A stretch of DNA of 8,353 nucleotides from Candidatus Eiseniibacteriota bacterium. Its GTDB lineage: Bacteria > Arandabacterota > Arandabacteria > JAGLYR01. Within the stretch, counting starts at the first letter, position 1. Every line of letters starts with the position of its first letter. Made by a program: the position numbers and the translations under genes. Below, in pieces: positions 1-5,742 of this stretch. The notes under the pieces were generated by a model, which saw only the letters and a program-made list of their open reading frames with translations, was not told where the DNA came from and ran no database searches. Location: NCBI GenBank assembly GCA_023132135.1, contig JAGLYR010000273.1, forward strand, positions 1 through 8,353, in the 5' to 3' direction.

Positions 1-549
1 GTGGTCATCGCCGATCCGTGGCGTCCCTTCATCCAGGACGAGATTGATGCCCTCGTAACGTACGTCAGCCGGGGCGGTCGGCTCCTTATCCTCCTGGACT
101 CCCGGAATGTCACCCAGGCACCGAGGCAGCTCCTGGGTTCGCTGGGCATCCGGCTGGTGGCGCCGCCTGAGAAGGAGGAGGAAATCGAGCCGGAACCTGC
201 GGAGCCCTCGGACCAGGAAAGCCTGCCGGAACCGGACATCCTCTACATCGAGAGCCTGGACGGGGATCGCATCGTTGCAGCCCAGCGCCCCATGGGGCTT
301 ACCGGCGGAACTCCCCGGCTCCGCCTCTCCGACGAACGCGCCGTGCTGGTCGAGACGCGCGTGGGTGAGGGGCGCGTCTTTGTGTTCGGCGACTTCTTCA
401 TTTTCACTGATGAGAGCATGGGCCACACGGGTGAGATGCTGGACACGCGCAAGCGGAACATTTCGGAGATGGAATACTGGATGCTGCGGGAGATCATGGA
501 AGTGGAGCAGGGAGAACCCTTCTGGAAGAAAATCCACGCTGTACCGTAG
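1..549 (+). CDS. C-terminal part of a GldG/DUF4350-like (GATase-fold) protein, 5'-truncated by the window
   Basis: This reading frame is open from the first base, and the GTG there is probably an internal valine codon, so the true start lies upstream. The visible 182 residues begin with a segment of the type 'VIADPxRPF...E(I)xAL...YVxxGGRLLILLD' (residues 2-33). That is typical of the glutamine-amidotransferase-like fold in DUF4350 and GldG-type proteins, where it sits outside the membrane. A strongly acidic, proline-rich linker follows (about 57-79), then a beta-rich end with 'GEGRVFVFGDFFIFTD' (122-137) that resembles the final strand and loop of that fold. No membrane helix is visible in this part. 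GldG-family proteins usually accompany ABC transporters, but no transporter gene is visible here because the upstream side is cut off. The gene converges on the AI-2E permease with 8 nt between stops, and no hairpin terminator is evident. Family assignment is by pattern recognition only; exact function is unknown. Confidence 0.6.
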   Translation: MVIADPWRPFIQDEIDALVTYVSRGGRLLILLDSRNVTQAPRQLLGSLGIRLVAPPEKEEEIEPEPAEPSDQESLPEPDILYIESLDGDRIVAAQRPMGLTGGTPRLRLSDERAVLVETRVGEGRVFVFGDFFIFTDESMGHTGEMLDTRKRNISEMEYWMLREIMEVEQGEPFWKKIHAVP

Positions 550-557
550 TCTCTTCC

Positions 558-1670
558 TCATGATGTAGGTTTTGTATTCGGGGCCTCCTCCGCCGATTCC
601 TCTGGCCCGTACCGCATGCGGAAGATGCGGGCGAAGCTGATTAGCACCGCAATGATCACCGGGCCGATCACGAATCCCAGAAACCCGAAGACCTTGAGAC
701 CGCCCAGGATGCTGAAGAAAATCAGAAGGGTATGGAGACCGGTCCGTTCCCCGATGAGAAGCGGTTTCAGAACGTTGTCCGCGAGCCCCACGATCAGAGA
801 TCCATACGCTATCAGGATGATCCCCTTGATCCACGCCCCTTGAGCGATGAGAATGAGCGCCGCAGGAAGCCACACAAATGCAGCGCCGACCACCGGGATC
901 AACGACAGCAACGCCATGACCGAGCCCCAGAGAACGGGCGAGGGCAACCCCAGAAAGTGGAACCCGATTCCTCCGAGAGCGCCCTGGACAACCGCAACAA
1001 CCAACCCGCCGTAGAGTGTGGCCTTTGAGACCTCTACGAACTGGCGAAACGCCTCGGAGGCTGCATCCGGCGCCAATGGACTCAGCGCCACGAGTCCGTC
1101 AAGCGCCTTCTCACCATCGCGGAAGAAGTAGAACATCGCAAAGATCATCAGGACAAAGCCAACGAAGCTCGACGAGAAACCCTGGATGATTCTCGTGCTG
1201 TGGGATCCGATGAACCCGGTAACCTGTTTCAGGGACGCCAGAACGCTACTCTGGATATCGAGCCCTTCGAGATCCGCCTCGTGCCTGCCAACTTCCACAA
1301 GCAACCTCTGTACGAACGGTGAATCCTGGACATTCTCCAGCAGCGCCCTCAACTCGCCCGAATCCACCCAGTTGTTGATGAGAACGTAGGTTCCCTGGGC
1401 CTCATTCACAAGGATGATGGTGAGGGAAACGATGGGCCCCACAATAATCAGAACCACAATAATGCACATCAGTACAGCCGTGATCGTCTCCCTTCCGCGG
1501 AGCAGGGATCGAAGACGGACCGTCACGGGGCGGAACAGAGTGACGAGAACCGCGGCCCAGATAATGGAATAGAGAAACGGCTTGAACAGAAGATAACAGA
1601 GGTAGATCAGCCCGATGAGGACAACGAAAAAGACATACGAGGAAATCCTGCCGCCGCCTTCATTCGACAC
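558..1670 (-). CDS. AI-2E family transporter (PerM/YdiK/TqsA-like permease)
   Basis: Polytopic inner-membrane protein of about 370 residues, a normal size for the family. Residue numbers here count from the upstream GTG at 1679. Two hydrophobic segments lie at about 13-50 and one at 65-92. An extramembrane stretch follows (about 93-160), then a helix at 170-187 ending in 'FYFFRDG'. The conserved C-terminal half (about 223-352) contains 'LSLIPVVGAAFVWLPA' (258-273), 'DNVLKPLLIG' (301-310) and 'LGGLKVFGFLGFVIGP' (325-340), all hallmarks of the AI-2E/UPF0118 family (PF01594). Family members have been linked to autoinducer-2 export, Na+/H+ exchange or unknown solutes, so the substrate cannot be assigned. 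The longest frame starts at GTG 1679, but GGAAGG at 1680-1685 directly abuts that codon. The in-frame GTG three codons later (1670) has the motif 9 nt upstream and is preferred. The tail after residue 355 is acidic. The gene is divergent from sdhC. Confidence 0.9.
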   Translation of the reverse strand: MSNEGGGRISSYVFFVVLIGLIYLCYLLFKPFLYSIIWAAVLVTLFRPVTVRLRSLLRGRETITAVLMCIIVVLIIVGPIVSLTIILVNEAQGTYVLINNWVDSGELRALLENVQDSPFVQRLLVEVGRHEADLEGLDIQSSVLASLKQVTGFIGSHSTRIIQGFSSSFVGFVLMIFAMFYFFRDGEKALDGLVALSPLAPDAASEAFRQFVEVSKATLYGGLVVAVVQGALGGIGFHFLGLPSPVLWGSVMALLSLIPVVGAAFVWLPAALILIAQGAWIKGIILIAYGSLIVGLADNVLKPLLIGERTGLHTLLIFFSILGGLKVFGFLGFVIGPVIIAVLISFARIFRMRYGPEESAEEAPNTKPTS

Positions 1671-1679
1671 GGGCCACAC

Positions 1680-1685
1680 CCTTCC
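1680..1685 (-). promoter_or_regulatory. Shine-Dalgarno site deciding the start of the AI-2E permease
   Basis: On the minus strand this reads GGAAGG. It touches the upstream GTG (1677-1679), leaving no spacer, but lies 9 nt before the second in-frame GTG (1668-1670). The second GTG is therefore the likelier start. Only three residues are affected. Confidence 0.5.
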
Positions 1686-1765
1686 AGGCTATAATGCAGG
1701 TTGCTCCGCACAGTACCAGAATCGACAAAAGACCGCAAGGTCATAGTGGCGAGATCCCTTCGCGC

Positions 1766-1795
1766 TTGACGCCGATACCCTCGCTGCCCTAGAGT
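1766..1795 (+). promoter_or_regulatory. Candidate sigma-70 promoter of the sdhCDAB operon
   Basis: TTGACG (1766-1771) is followed by an 18-nt spacer and TAGAGT (1790-1795), which matches 5/6 and 4/6 of the consensus. The predicted start of transcription is near 1802, leaving a leader of about 83 nt before sdhC. A second TTGACA at 1803-1808 has no acceptable -10 box at 16-18 nt and is less likely to be used. I see no recognisable operator. Confidence 0.5.
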
Positions 1796-1884
1796 GTGCT
1801 GTTTGACAATCATGAAGAACACAGGGAACTGAGTGGACACCAAAGCACTGCACGCGATCGTGCGGACAAGGAGGTTGGGACGAT

Positions 1885-2250
1885 ATGCTGTATCGCTGGA
1901 GAACGGGAGCGATCGCCTGGCTTTTCCACCGCGTATCGGGTCTCGCTCTCGCACTGTACCTTACCATACACATCTGGGTCACACATCACGTTGTGCAAGG
2001 GCCGGAAAGCTTCAACCAGATCATGGCTCGCCTGTCGTCTCCACCCTTCAAGCTGGTTGAGCTCGCTCTCCTGGCGGCCATCGTCTATCACGCCTTCAAT
2101 GGAATCCGGATCCTCGTGATCGATTTCGTTCAGGGTTCCAAGTACCACAAGCCACTGTTCTGGGGCGCCATTGCCTGCTGTGTGGTCGTGTACCTGGCCA
2201 TCGGGTGGCCTCTGATTCGCGAGGTTCTCACACTCTTCACCGGACACTAG
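1885..2250 (+). CDS. sdhC: Succinate dehydrogenase cytochrome b membrane anchor subunit SdhC
   Basis: Membrane anchor of complex II that helps bind heme b and quinone. The 121 residues hold three hydrophobic helices (about 9-34, 55-82 and 91-117). The family signature 'HRVSG' is at 15-19, with Arg16 matching the quinone-site Arg31 of E. coli SdhC. 'YHAFNGIR' (68-75) places His69 at the heme-ligand position (E. coli His84). At the position of E. coli Ser27, a quinone-site residue, this protein has Trp12. The start is firmly set by a perfect AAGGAGGT (1868-1875), 9 nt before the ATG. It is the first gene of sdhCDAB; its TAG stop overlaps the ribosome binding site of sdhD, so the two are probably translated together. 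The N-terminus is shorter than in E. coli SdhC, starting almost directly at helix 1. It aligns clearly with the next gene product (see findings). Confidence 0.93.
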   Translation: MLYRWRTGAIAWLFHRVSGLALALYLTIHIWVTHHVVQGPESFNQIMARLSSPPFKLVELALLAAIVYHAFNGIRILVIDFVQGSKYHKPLFWGAIACCVVVYLAIGWPLIREVLTLFTGH

Positions 2251-2254
2251 GAGG
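2249..2254 (+). promoter_or_regulatory. Ribosome binding site that sets the sdhD start
   Basis: AGGAGG overlaps the last two bases of the sdhC stop codon. It directly abuts the ATG at 2255 but lies 6 nt before the in-frame ATG at 2261. The second ATG is therefore the better start, two codons shorter than the longest frame. Confidence 0.7.
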
Positions 2255-2260
2255 ATGCCG

Positions 2261-2629
2261 ATGTTCGCGGGATCGAGCAACACGGGTGCGACGCTCTGGT
2301 TCTTCCAGAGAATCAGTGGGCTGCTCCTGGTGGTCCTCCTCCTCCTTCACTTCGGTCTCATTCACGGGACGGAAGTCGACGAGGAACTCCACCGGGTTAC
2401 GTACAAGCCCGTGGCGGAGCGTCTGGCCAGTTCCACCTGGAAGACCATCGACCTTGCGTTTCTGTTTCTGGCCGTGTTCCACGGTCTGAGCGGAGTGTGG
2501 ATGGTTCTGGGGGACTATGTTCATCGGACCTGGGCCAGGAACCTGCTGTTCACGGTGGTCTGCATTCTGGGTTTCGTTCTGCTGATACTGGGATCTGTGA
2601 CCCTCTTGTCTTTCAAGCCAATTACGTAG
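2261..2629 (+). CDS. sdhD: Succinate dehydrogenase hydrophobic membrane anchor subunit SdhD
   Basis: Second membrane anchor of complex II, 122 residues from the ATG preferred on ribosome-binding-site spacing (a 124-residue form would start at 2255). Three hydrophobic helices lie at about 10-35, 60-88 and 93-118. '[15 protein letters not shown]' (73-87) has the same spacing as E. coli SdhD: His74 is the likely heme-b ligand (E. coli His71), and Asp85-Tyr86 match the quinone-site Asp82-Tyr83. Helix 1 carries 'QRISG' (16-20), very like the 'HRVSG' of SdhC. The loop between helices 1 and 2 is charged. The gene lies 10 nt after sdhC and 16 nt before sdhA, on the same presumed transcript. With SdhC it should form a one-heme anchor of the two-subunit type. 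The assignment is strong from motif and position, although SdhD sequences are generally weakly conserved. Confidence 0.9.
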   Translation: MFAGSSNTGATLWFFQRISGLLLVVLLLLHFGLIHGTEVDEELHRVTYKPVAERLASSTWKTIDLAFLFLAVFHGLSGVWMVLGDYVHRTWARNLLFTVVCILGFVLLILGSVTLLSFKPIT

Positions 2630-2645
2630 AGAAAGGACAGGAAGG

Positions 2646-4373
2646 ATGATCGAGCACACCCACGATGTGGTGATCGTCGGGGCGGGTATAGCGGGACTCT
2701 ACACCGCGCTGGAGACCAGCGGGACGGTGGACACCGCTGTGATCAGCAAAATCTTTCCTACCCGTTCGCACTCGACGGCCGCCCAGGGAGGCACCAATGC
2801 GGCCCTCGGAAACATGGAGGAAGACCGCTCTGAATGGCACTTCTACGACACGGTAAAGGGAAGCGACTATCTTGGTGACCAGAACGCCATCGAGATTCTG
2901 GTCCAGGAGGCCGTTCCCACAATCATTGAGCTGGAGCATATGGGCGTTCCCTTCAGCCGGACGCCTGAGGGCACGATCATGCAAAGGCCCTTCGGCGGGC
3001 ACTTCAGCGACTTCGGGAAGGGACCCGTCCGGCGCTCCTGCATGGCGGCAGACCGCACCGGACACGCTATTCTCCACTGCCAGTACGAGCAGTGTGTGAA
3101 GCGGGGCGTCCGGTTCTACAACGAATTCTTCGTGGTGCACCTGATCATCGAAGACGGCATCTGCCGTGGTGTGATCTCTATCGATATCACAACCGGGGAG
3201 CTTCACCTTTTCCGGGCCCGGGCCGTCATGTTCGCCACAGGGGGATACGCCAGCGTCTGGCACATCAACACCAACTGCCTGGCCAACACCGGAGATGGAC
3301 TGAGCCTGGTTTTCCGAGCCGGCCTGCCCCTCCAAGACATGGAATTCGTGCAGTTCCATCCCACGGGACTCTACCCATCGGGAGTCCTGGTCACCGAAGG
3401 CGCCCGGGGAGAAGGCGGTCATCTCAAGAACGCCAAGGGCGAGCGGTTCATGGAGAAATACGCCGCGGCCAAAATGGAGTTGGCCCCGCGGGACATCGTC
3501 TCGCGAGCGGCGCAGACCGAGATCAACGAGGGCCGGGGTATCAACGGTGAGGCCCGTTTGCATCTGGATCTCACTCATCTCGGGAAAGATGTCATCATGG
3601 AGATGCTTCCACAAGTCCACGAGCTGGGGATGAAGTTCGCCGACATGGACTGCATCCAGGAGCCTCTCTCCATTCAGCCTTCGGCCCACTATTCCATGGG
3701 CGGGATCCCCGCCAACCTGGACACCCAGGTCCTCGCCGACGAGAAGAACACTCCCGTGGTTGGCTTCTACGCATCCGGCGAATGTGCCTGCATTTCCCTC
3801 CACGGAGCCAACCGCCTCGGCTGCAACTCAACGCTGGGATGCGCTGTCTTCGGCCGGCGGGGCGGGAAGGCCATCGTGCGGGACTTGTCGGAAATCCGGC
3901 AATCCGACGTTCCCGAGGAACAGCTCAAGGCCGCCGAGAGGAAGATTGAGACGGTTCTCTCCGGCACCGGGAACGAGACCATCGCCGGGCTCCGGGAGGA
4001 CATGCGCAGGGTCATGGACAAGGGCTGCCACATCTTCCGGACCAGGGAGGGCCTGGAGAAAGCCGTGACCGCCATTCGGGATCTTCAGAAGCGCTACGAC
4101 AACCTCCAGATCGAAGACAAGAGCCGCGGGTTCAACACCCAGCTGCTGGAGGCACTTGAACTTGGCCACCAGCTGGATTTCATTGAACCGATCGCCGTGG
4201 GTGGACTCAAGCGTGAGGAATGCCGGGGCGCCCACTGGCGGACCGATTTCCCCAAGCGCGATGACGAGAAGTGGTTGAAGCACACGCTCGCGTGGAAAAC
4301 GAAAGATGGTGTCGATTTCAAGTACAAGCCCGTGAGCATTACCAGATTCCAGCCCGAGGAGCGGAAATACTAG
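2646..4373 (+). CDS. sdhA: Succinate dehydrogenase flavoprotein subunit SdhA
   Basis: Catalytic subunit of complex II (EC 1.3.5.1), oxidising succinate to fumarate with covalently bound FAD on the cytoplasmic side. The 575 residues are near the usual 570-600. The Rossmann dinucleotide motif 'GAGIAG' is at 12-17. '[10 protein letters not shown]' (40-49) places His42 at the covalent-FAD position. Active-site residues match E. coli SdhA: His238 in 'QFHPTG' (His242), Thr250-Glu251 in 'VTEG', Arg282 in 'PRDIVSR' (proton-shuttle Arg286), His348 in 'HYSMGG' (His354) and Arg390 in 'HGANRLG' (Arg399). The C-terminal domain ends with the typical '[16 protein letters not shown]'. After Arg390 the sequence reads '[13 protein letters not shown]', where E. 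coli has 'GGNSLLDLVVFGR'. The start is supported by AAAGGA (2632-2637), 8 nt upstream. The gene lies 16 nt after sdhD and 16 nt before sdhB. No defect is seen. Confidence 0.98.
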   Translation: MIEHTHDVVIVGAGIAGLYTALETSGTVDTAVISKIFPTRSHSTAAQGGTNAALGNMEEDRSEWHFYDTVKGSDYLGDQNAIEILVQEAVPTIIELEHMGVPFSRTPEGTIMQRPFGGHFSDFGKGPVRRSCMAADRTGHAILHCQYEQCVKRGVRFYNEFFVVHLIIEDGICRGVISIDITTGELHLFRARAVMFATGGYASVWHINTNCLANTGDGLSLVFRAGLPLQDMEFVQFHPTGLYPSGVLVTEGARGEGGHLKNAKGERFMEKYAAAKMELAPRDIVSRAAQTEINEGRGINGEARLHLDLTHLGKDVIMEMLPQVHELGMKFADMDCIQEPLSIQPSAHYSMGGIPANLDTQVLADEKNTPVVGFYASGECACISLHGANRLGCNSTLGCAVFGRRGGKAIVRDLSEIRQSDVPEEQLKAAERKIETVLSGTGNETIAGLREDMRRVMDKGCHIFRTREGLEKAVTAIRDLQKRYDNLQIEDKSRGFNTQLLEALELGHQLDFIEPIAVGGLKREECRGAHWRTDFPKRDDEKWLKHTLAWKTKDGVDFKYKPVSITRFQPEERKY

Positions 4374-4389
4374 ACTGGAGGAGCCACCG

Positions 4390-5094
4390 ATGGCTGTTAC
4401 CTTCCGAATCTACCGGTTCAATGCGGAGAAGGACGCACATCCGTACTACCAGGAATTCAATGTGGATCTTCCAGCAGGCAGCACGGTTCTGGACGGGTTG
4501 AGGCATATCAAGGACACGATGGACGGGACGTTGTCCTTCAGAAGATCATGCCGGCACGGGATCTGCGGTTCCTGCGGGATGACTATCAACGGTGTCAACC
4601 GTCTCGCCTGCGAAACCCAGATCACGAATCTCCGGTCAAAGAAAATCGAGGTCGAGCCGCTGCGATCCTTCCCCGTAGTCCGGGATCTCATCACCGACAT
4701 GACACCGTTCTACGACCGCTACGAGGCGGTGAAACCCTACCTGATCGACCTCAAGAGTCCGCCCACCGACCGCGAGCGACTCCAGTCCCCCGAGGACCGC
4801 AGAAAGCTGGACGGAGCGTACGAGTGCATCCTGTGTGGATGCTGCACGTCCTCCTGTCCATCCTTCTGGGCGGACAAGGATTTCCTGGGGCCGGCGGCGT
4901 TGCTGAAGGCGTACCGATTCGTCTTTGACTCCCGGGATCAGGACATGGGCGAACGCCTGAGAATCGTCAACGACAAGCACGGGCTCTGGCGTTGCCATAC
5001 CATCTTCAACTGTGTGGAAGCCTGCCCGAAGGATCTTAACCCGACGTGGGCAGTTGCGGAGTTGAAACGCGCCGTCATTCGGCAGAAAGTCTAG
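4390..5094 (+). CDS. sdhB: Succinate dehydrogenase iron-sulfur subunit SdhB
   Basis: Electron-transfer subunit of complex II, passing electrons from FAD in SdhA to quinone at the SdhC/SdhD interface. It has 234 residues (E. coli 238). The N-terminal ferredoxin domain binds [2Fe-2S] through Cys54, Cys59, Cys62 and Cys74 ('SCRHGICGSCG...LAC'). The C-terminal domain has 'CILCGCCTSSCP' (146-157) and 'CHTIFNCVEACPKDLNP' (202-218). By comparison with E. coli, Cys146, Cys149, Cys152 and Cys212 bind [4Fe-4S], while Cys156, Cys202 and Cys208 bind [3Fe-4S]. All eleven ligands are present. The start has GGAGGAG (4377-4383), 6 nt upstream. It is the last gene of the operon; its stop lies 3 nt before a heptad repeat array, and no classical hairpin plus U-tract terminator follows. 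Confidence 0.98.
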   Translation: MAVTFRIYRFNAEKDAHPYYQEFNVDLPAGSTVLDGLRHIKDTMDGTLSFRRSCRHGICGSCGMTINGVNRLACETQITNLRSKKIEVEPLRSFPVVRDLITDMTPFYDRYEAVKPYLIDLKSPPTDRERLQSPEDRRKLDGAYECILCGCCTSSCPSFWADKDFLGPAALLKAYRFVFDSRDQDMGERLRIVNDKHGLWRCHTIFNCVEACPKDLNPTWAVAELKRAVIRQKV

Positions 5095-5097
5095 AGA

Positions 5098-5139
5098 TAG
5101 TCCGTAGTCGCTAGTCCCTGGTCCCTGGTCCCTGGTCCA
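5098..5139. repeat. Six-unit 7-bp tandem repeat downstream of sdhB
   Basis: Six consecutive 7-mers fit T(A/G)GTC(C/G)N without any gap: 5098-5104, 5105-5111, 5112-5118, 5119-5125, 5126-5132 and 5133-5139. The first three begin TAG and the last three begin TGG; units 4 and 5 are identical (TGGTCCC). The array begins 3 nt after the sdhB stop, in the convergent spacer before the Smr gene. Its unit resembles the short tandemly repeated heptamers (STRR type) known from cyanobacterial intergenic DNA; whether it is related to them is unknown. Confidence 0.9.
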
Positions 5140-5207
5140 AGGAAAAGGCGCCTCGCAGCCCATGGACCGGTACCGCAGCAGAAACCTGGTGAGAAACGCA
5201 GGCTAGT

Positions 5208-5534
5208 TCAGCTCTTGATCTTCACAACCGTCGCTCCCCACCCACTCCCCGAATCCCATGCATCCCGGAATGATTCTACCAGCGGATGCTTCTCGAGGAA
5301 TTCCAGCACGATTCTCTTCATCGTACTGCGCCCTTTCCCGTGGACGATCTTGACTTCGGGATAACCCTTCTCCGCCGCGTTCCGGATGAAATCCTCCAGC
5401 ATCGGCGGAACTTGCTCAGGATAGAGCCCGTGGAGATCCAGCTCCGTCGTGACCACGATGGCGTCGGGGAAATCGTCGGGCAGGCCCCCGTCTTTGTCCT
5501 CAGCGTTGCCCGGTCTTTCAGAATCAGGATCCAT
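5208..5534 (-). CDS. Stand-alone Smr domain protein (putative nuclease)
   Basis: Small 108-residue protein made almost entirely of one Smr domain (PF01713), the module found at the C-terminus of MutS2. An acidic N-terminal tail (1-25) precedes 'ELDLHGLYPEQ' (31-41), the first conserved motif. 'VHGKGRSTMKRIV' (64-76) holds the second motif, HGKG at 65-68. The end 'SGSGWGATVVKI' (95-106) matches the usual final 'GG.GAT.V' strand. Small Smr proteins have been shown or proposed to cut DNA or RNA, but the target here cannot be told. The minus-strand ATG (5532-5534) has GGGGAGG about 11 nt upstream and a near-consensus promoter about 35 nt upstream. The gene converges on sdhB and is divergent from the TPR gene, so it looks monocistronic. 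Confidence 0.92.
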   Translation of the reverse strand: MDPDSERPGNAEDKDGGLPDDFPDAIVVTTELDLHGLYPEQVPPMLEDFIRNAAEKGYPEVKIVHGKGRSTMKRIVLEFLEKHPLVESFRDAWDSGSGWGATVVKIKS

Positions 5535-5569
5535 CGGATCTGCGCCCTCCCCGGGAAGTACTCCCAGAG

Positions 5570-5598
5570 ATATTAGCCGCGTACGGCGACGTCGTCAA
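5570..5598 (-). promoter_or_regulatory. Strong sigma-70 promoter for the Smr gene
   Basis: On the minus strand TTGACG (5598 to 5593) is followed by an exact 17-nt spacer and TAATAT (5575 to 5570), giving 5/6 and 4/6 matches to consensus. The predicted transcription start is near 5563, so the leader is about 29 nt and includes the GGGGAGG ribosome binding site. Position and direction fit the Smr gene well. Confidence 0.65.
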
Positions 5599-5647
5599 TG
5601 AGGAGCGGGCTACCGATTCTTTTCCAGAGCCCGTTCCCCAGGCCAAC

Positions 5648-5676
5648 TTGACATCGATTGGGGCCGTTGGTATGGT
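5648..5676 (+). promoter_or_regulatory. Sigma-70 promoter for the TPR-DUF362 unit
   Basis: A perfect TTGACA (5648-5653) is followed by a 17-nt spacer and TATGGT (5671-5676), a 4/6 match to the -10 box. Transcription should start near 5683, leaving a leader of about 60 nt to the ATG at 5743. It is divergent from the Smr promoter, with 49 nt between the two -35 boxes, so one regulator bound between them could affect both. Confidence 0.65.
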
Positions 5677-5742
5677 CTTGTTCAACAGACGTGCTCTGCT
5701 CGCTTTCGCTGGTATCACATCTCCCGGGAAAAGAGGTCGCTG

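Noticed and set aside
1812-1832. Six-codon leader peptide frame ahead of sdhC
   Set aside because: It has no ribosome binding site, no regulatory codon run and no attenuator-like hairpins.
1810-2283. Minus-strand frame covering the sdhC promoter region and sdhC
   Set aside because: It overlaps the clear sdhC gene and its promoter, and has no recognisable domain.
2622-3803. Long open frame of 393 codons on the minus strand, opposite sdhA
   Set aside because: It lies inside sdhA, which has full catalytic motifs and a ribosome binding site. The antisense product resembles no family I recognise and is best explained by codon bias in a GC-rich gene.
5098-5139. Could the heptad array be a CRISPR array or attachment site?
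   Set aside because: The units are contiguous 7-mers without spacers, no cas, integrase or tRNA genes are nearby, and there is no repeat-spacer pattern.
5134-5168. Inverted repeat GGTCCA...TGGACC as a terminator after sdhB
   Set aside because: The stem is only 6 bp with a 23-nt loop and no T-run follows. It probably arises by chance from the repeat unit.
5606-5633. Inverted repeat CGGGCT...AGCCCG between the two divergent promoters
   Set aside because: A 6-bp stem with a 16-nt loop is too short to call an operator or terminator in GC-rich DNA, although its position is suggestive.
5550-5730. CCCGGGAA occurs at 5550-5557 and 5723-5730, close to the ribosome binding site of each divergent gene
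   Set aside because: Two copies of a short GC-rich palindromic word are expected by chance often enough, and there is no further conserved sequence around them.
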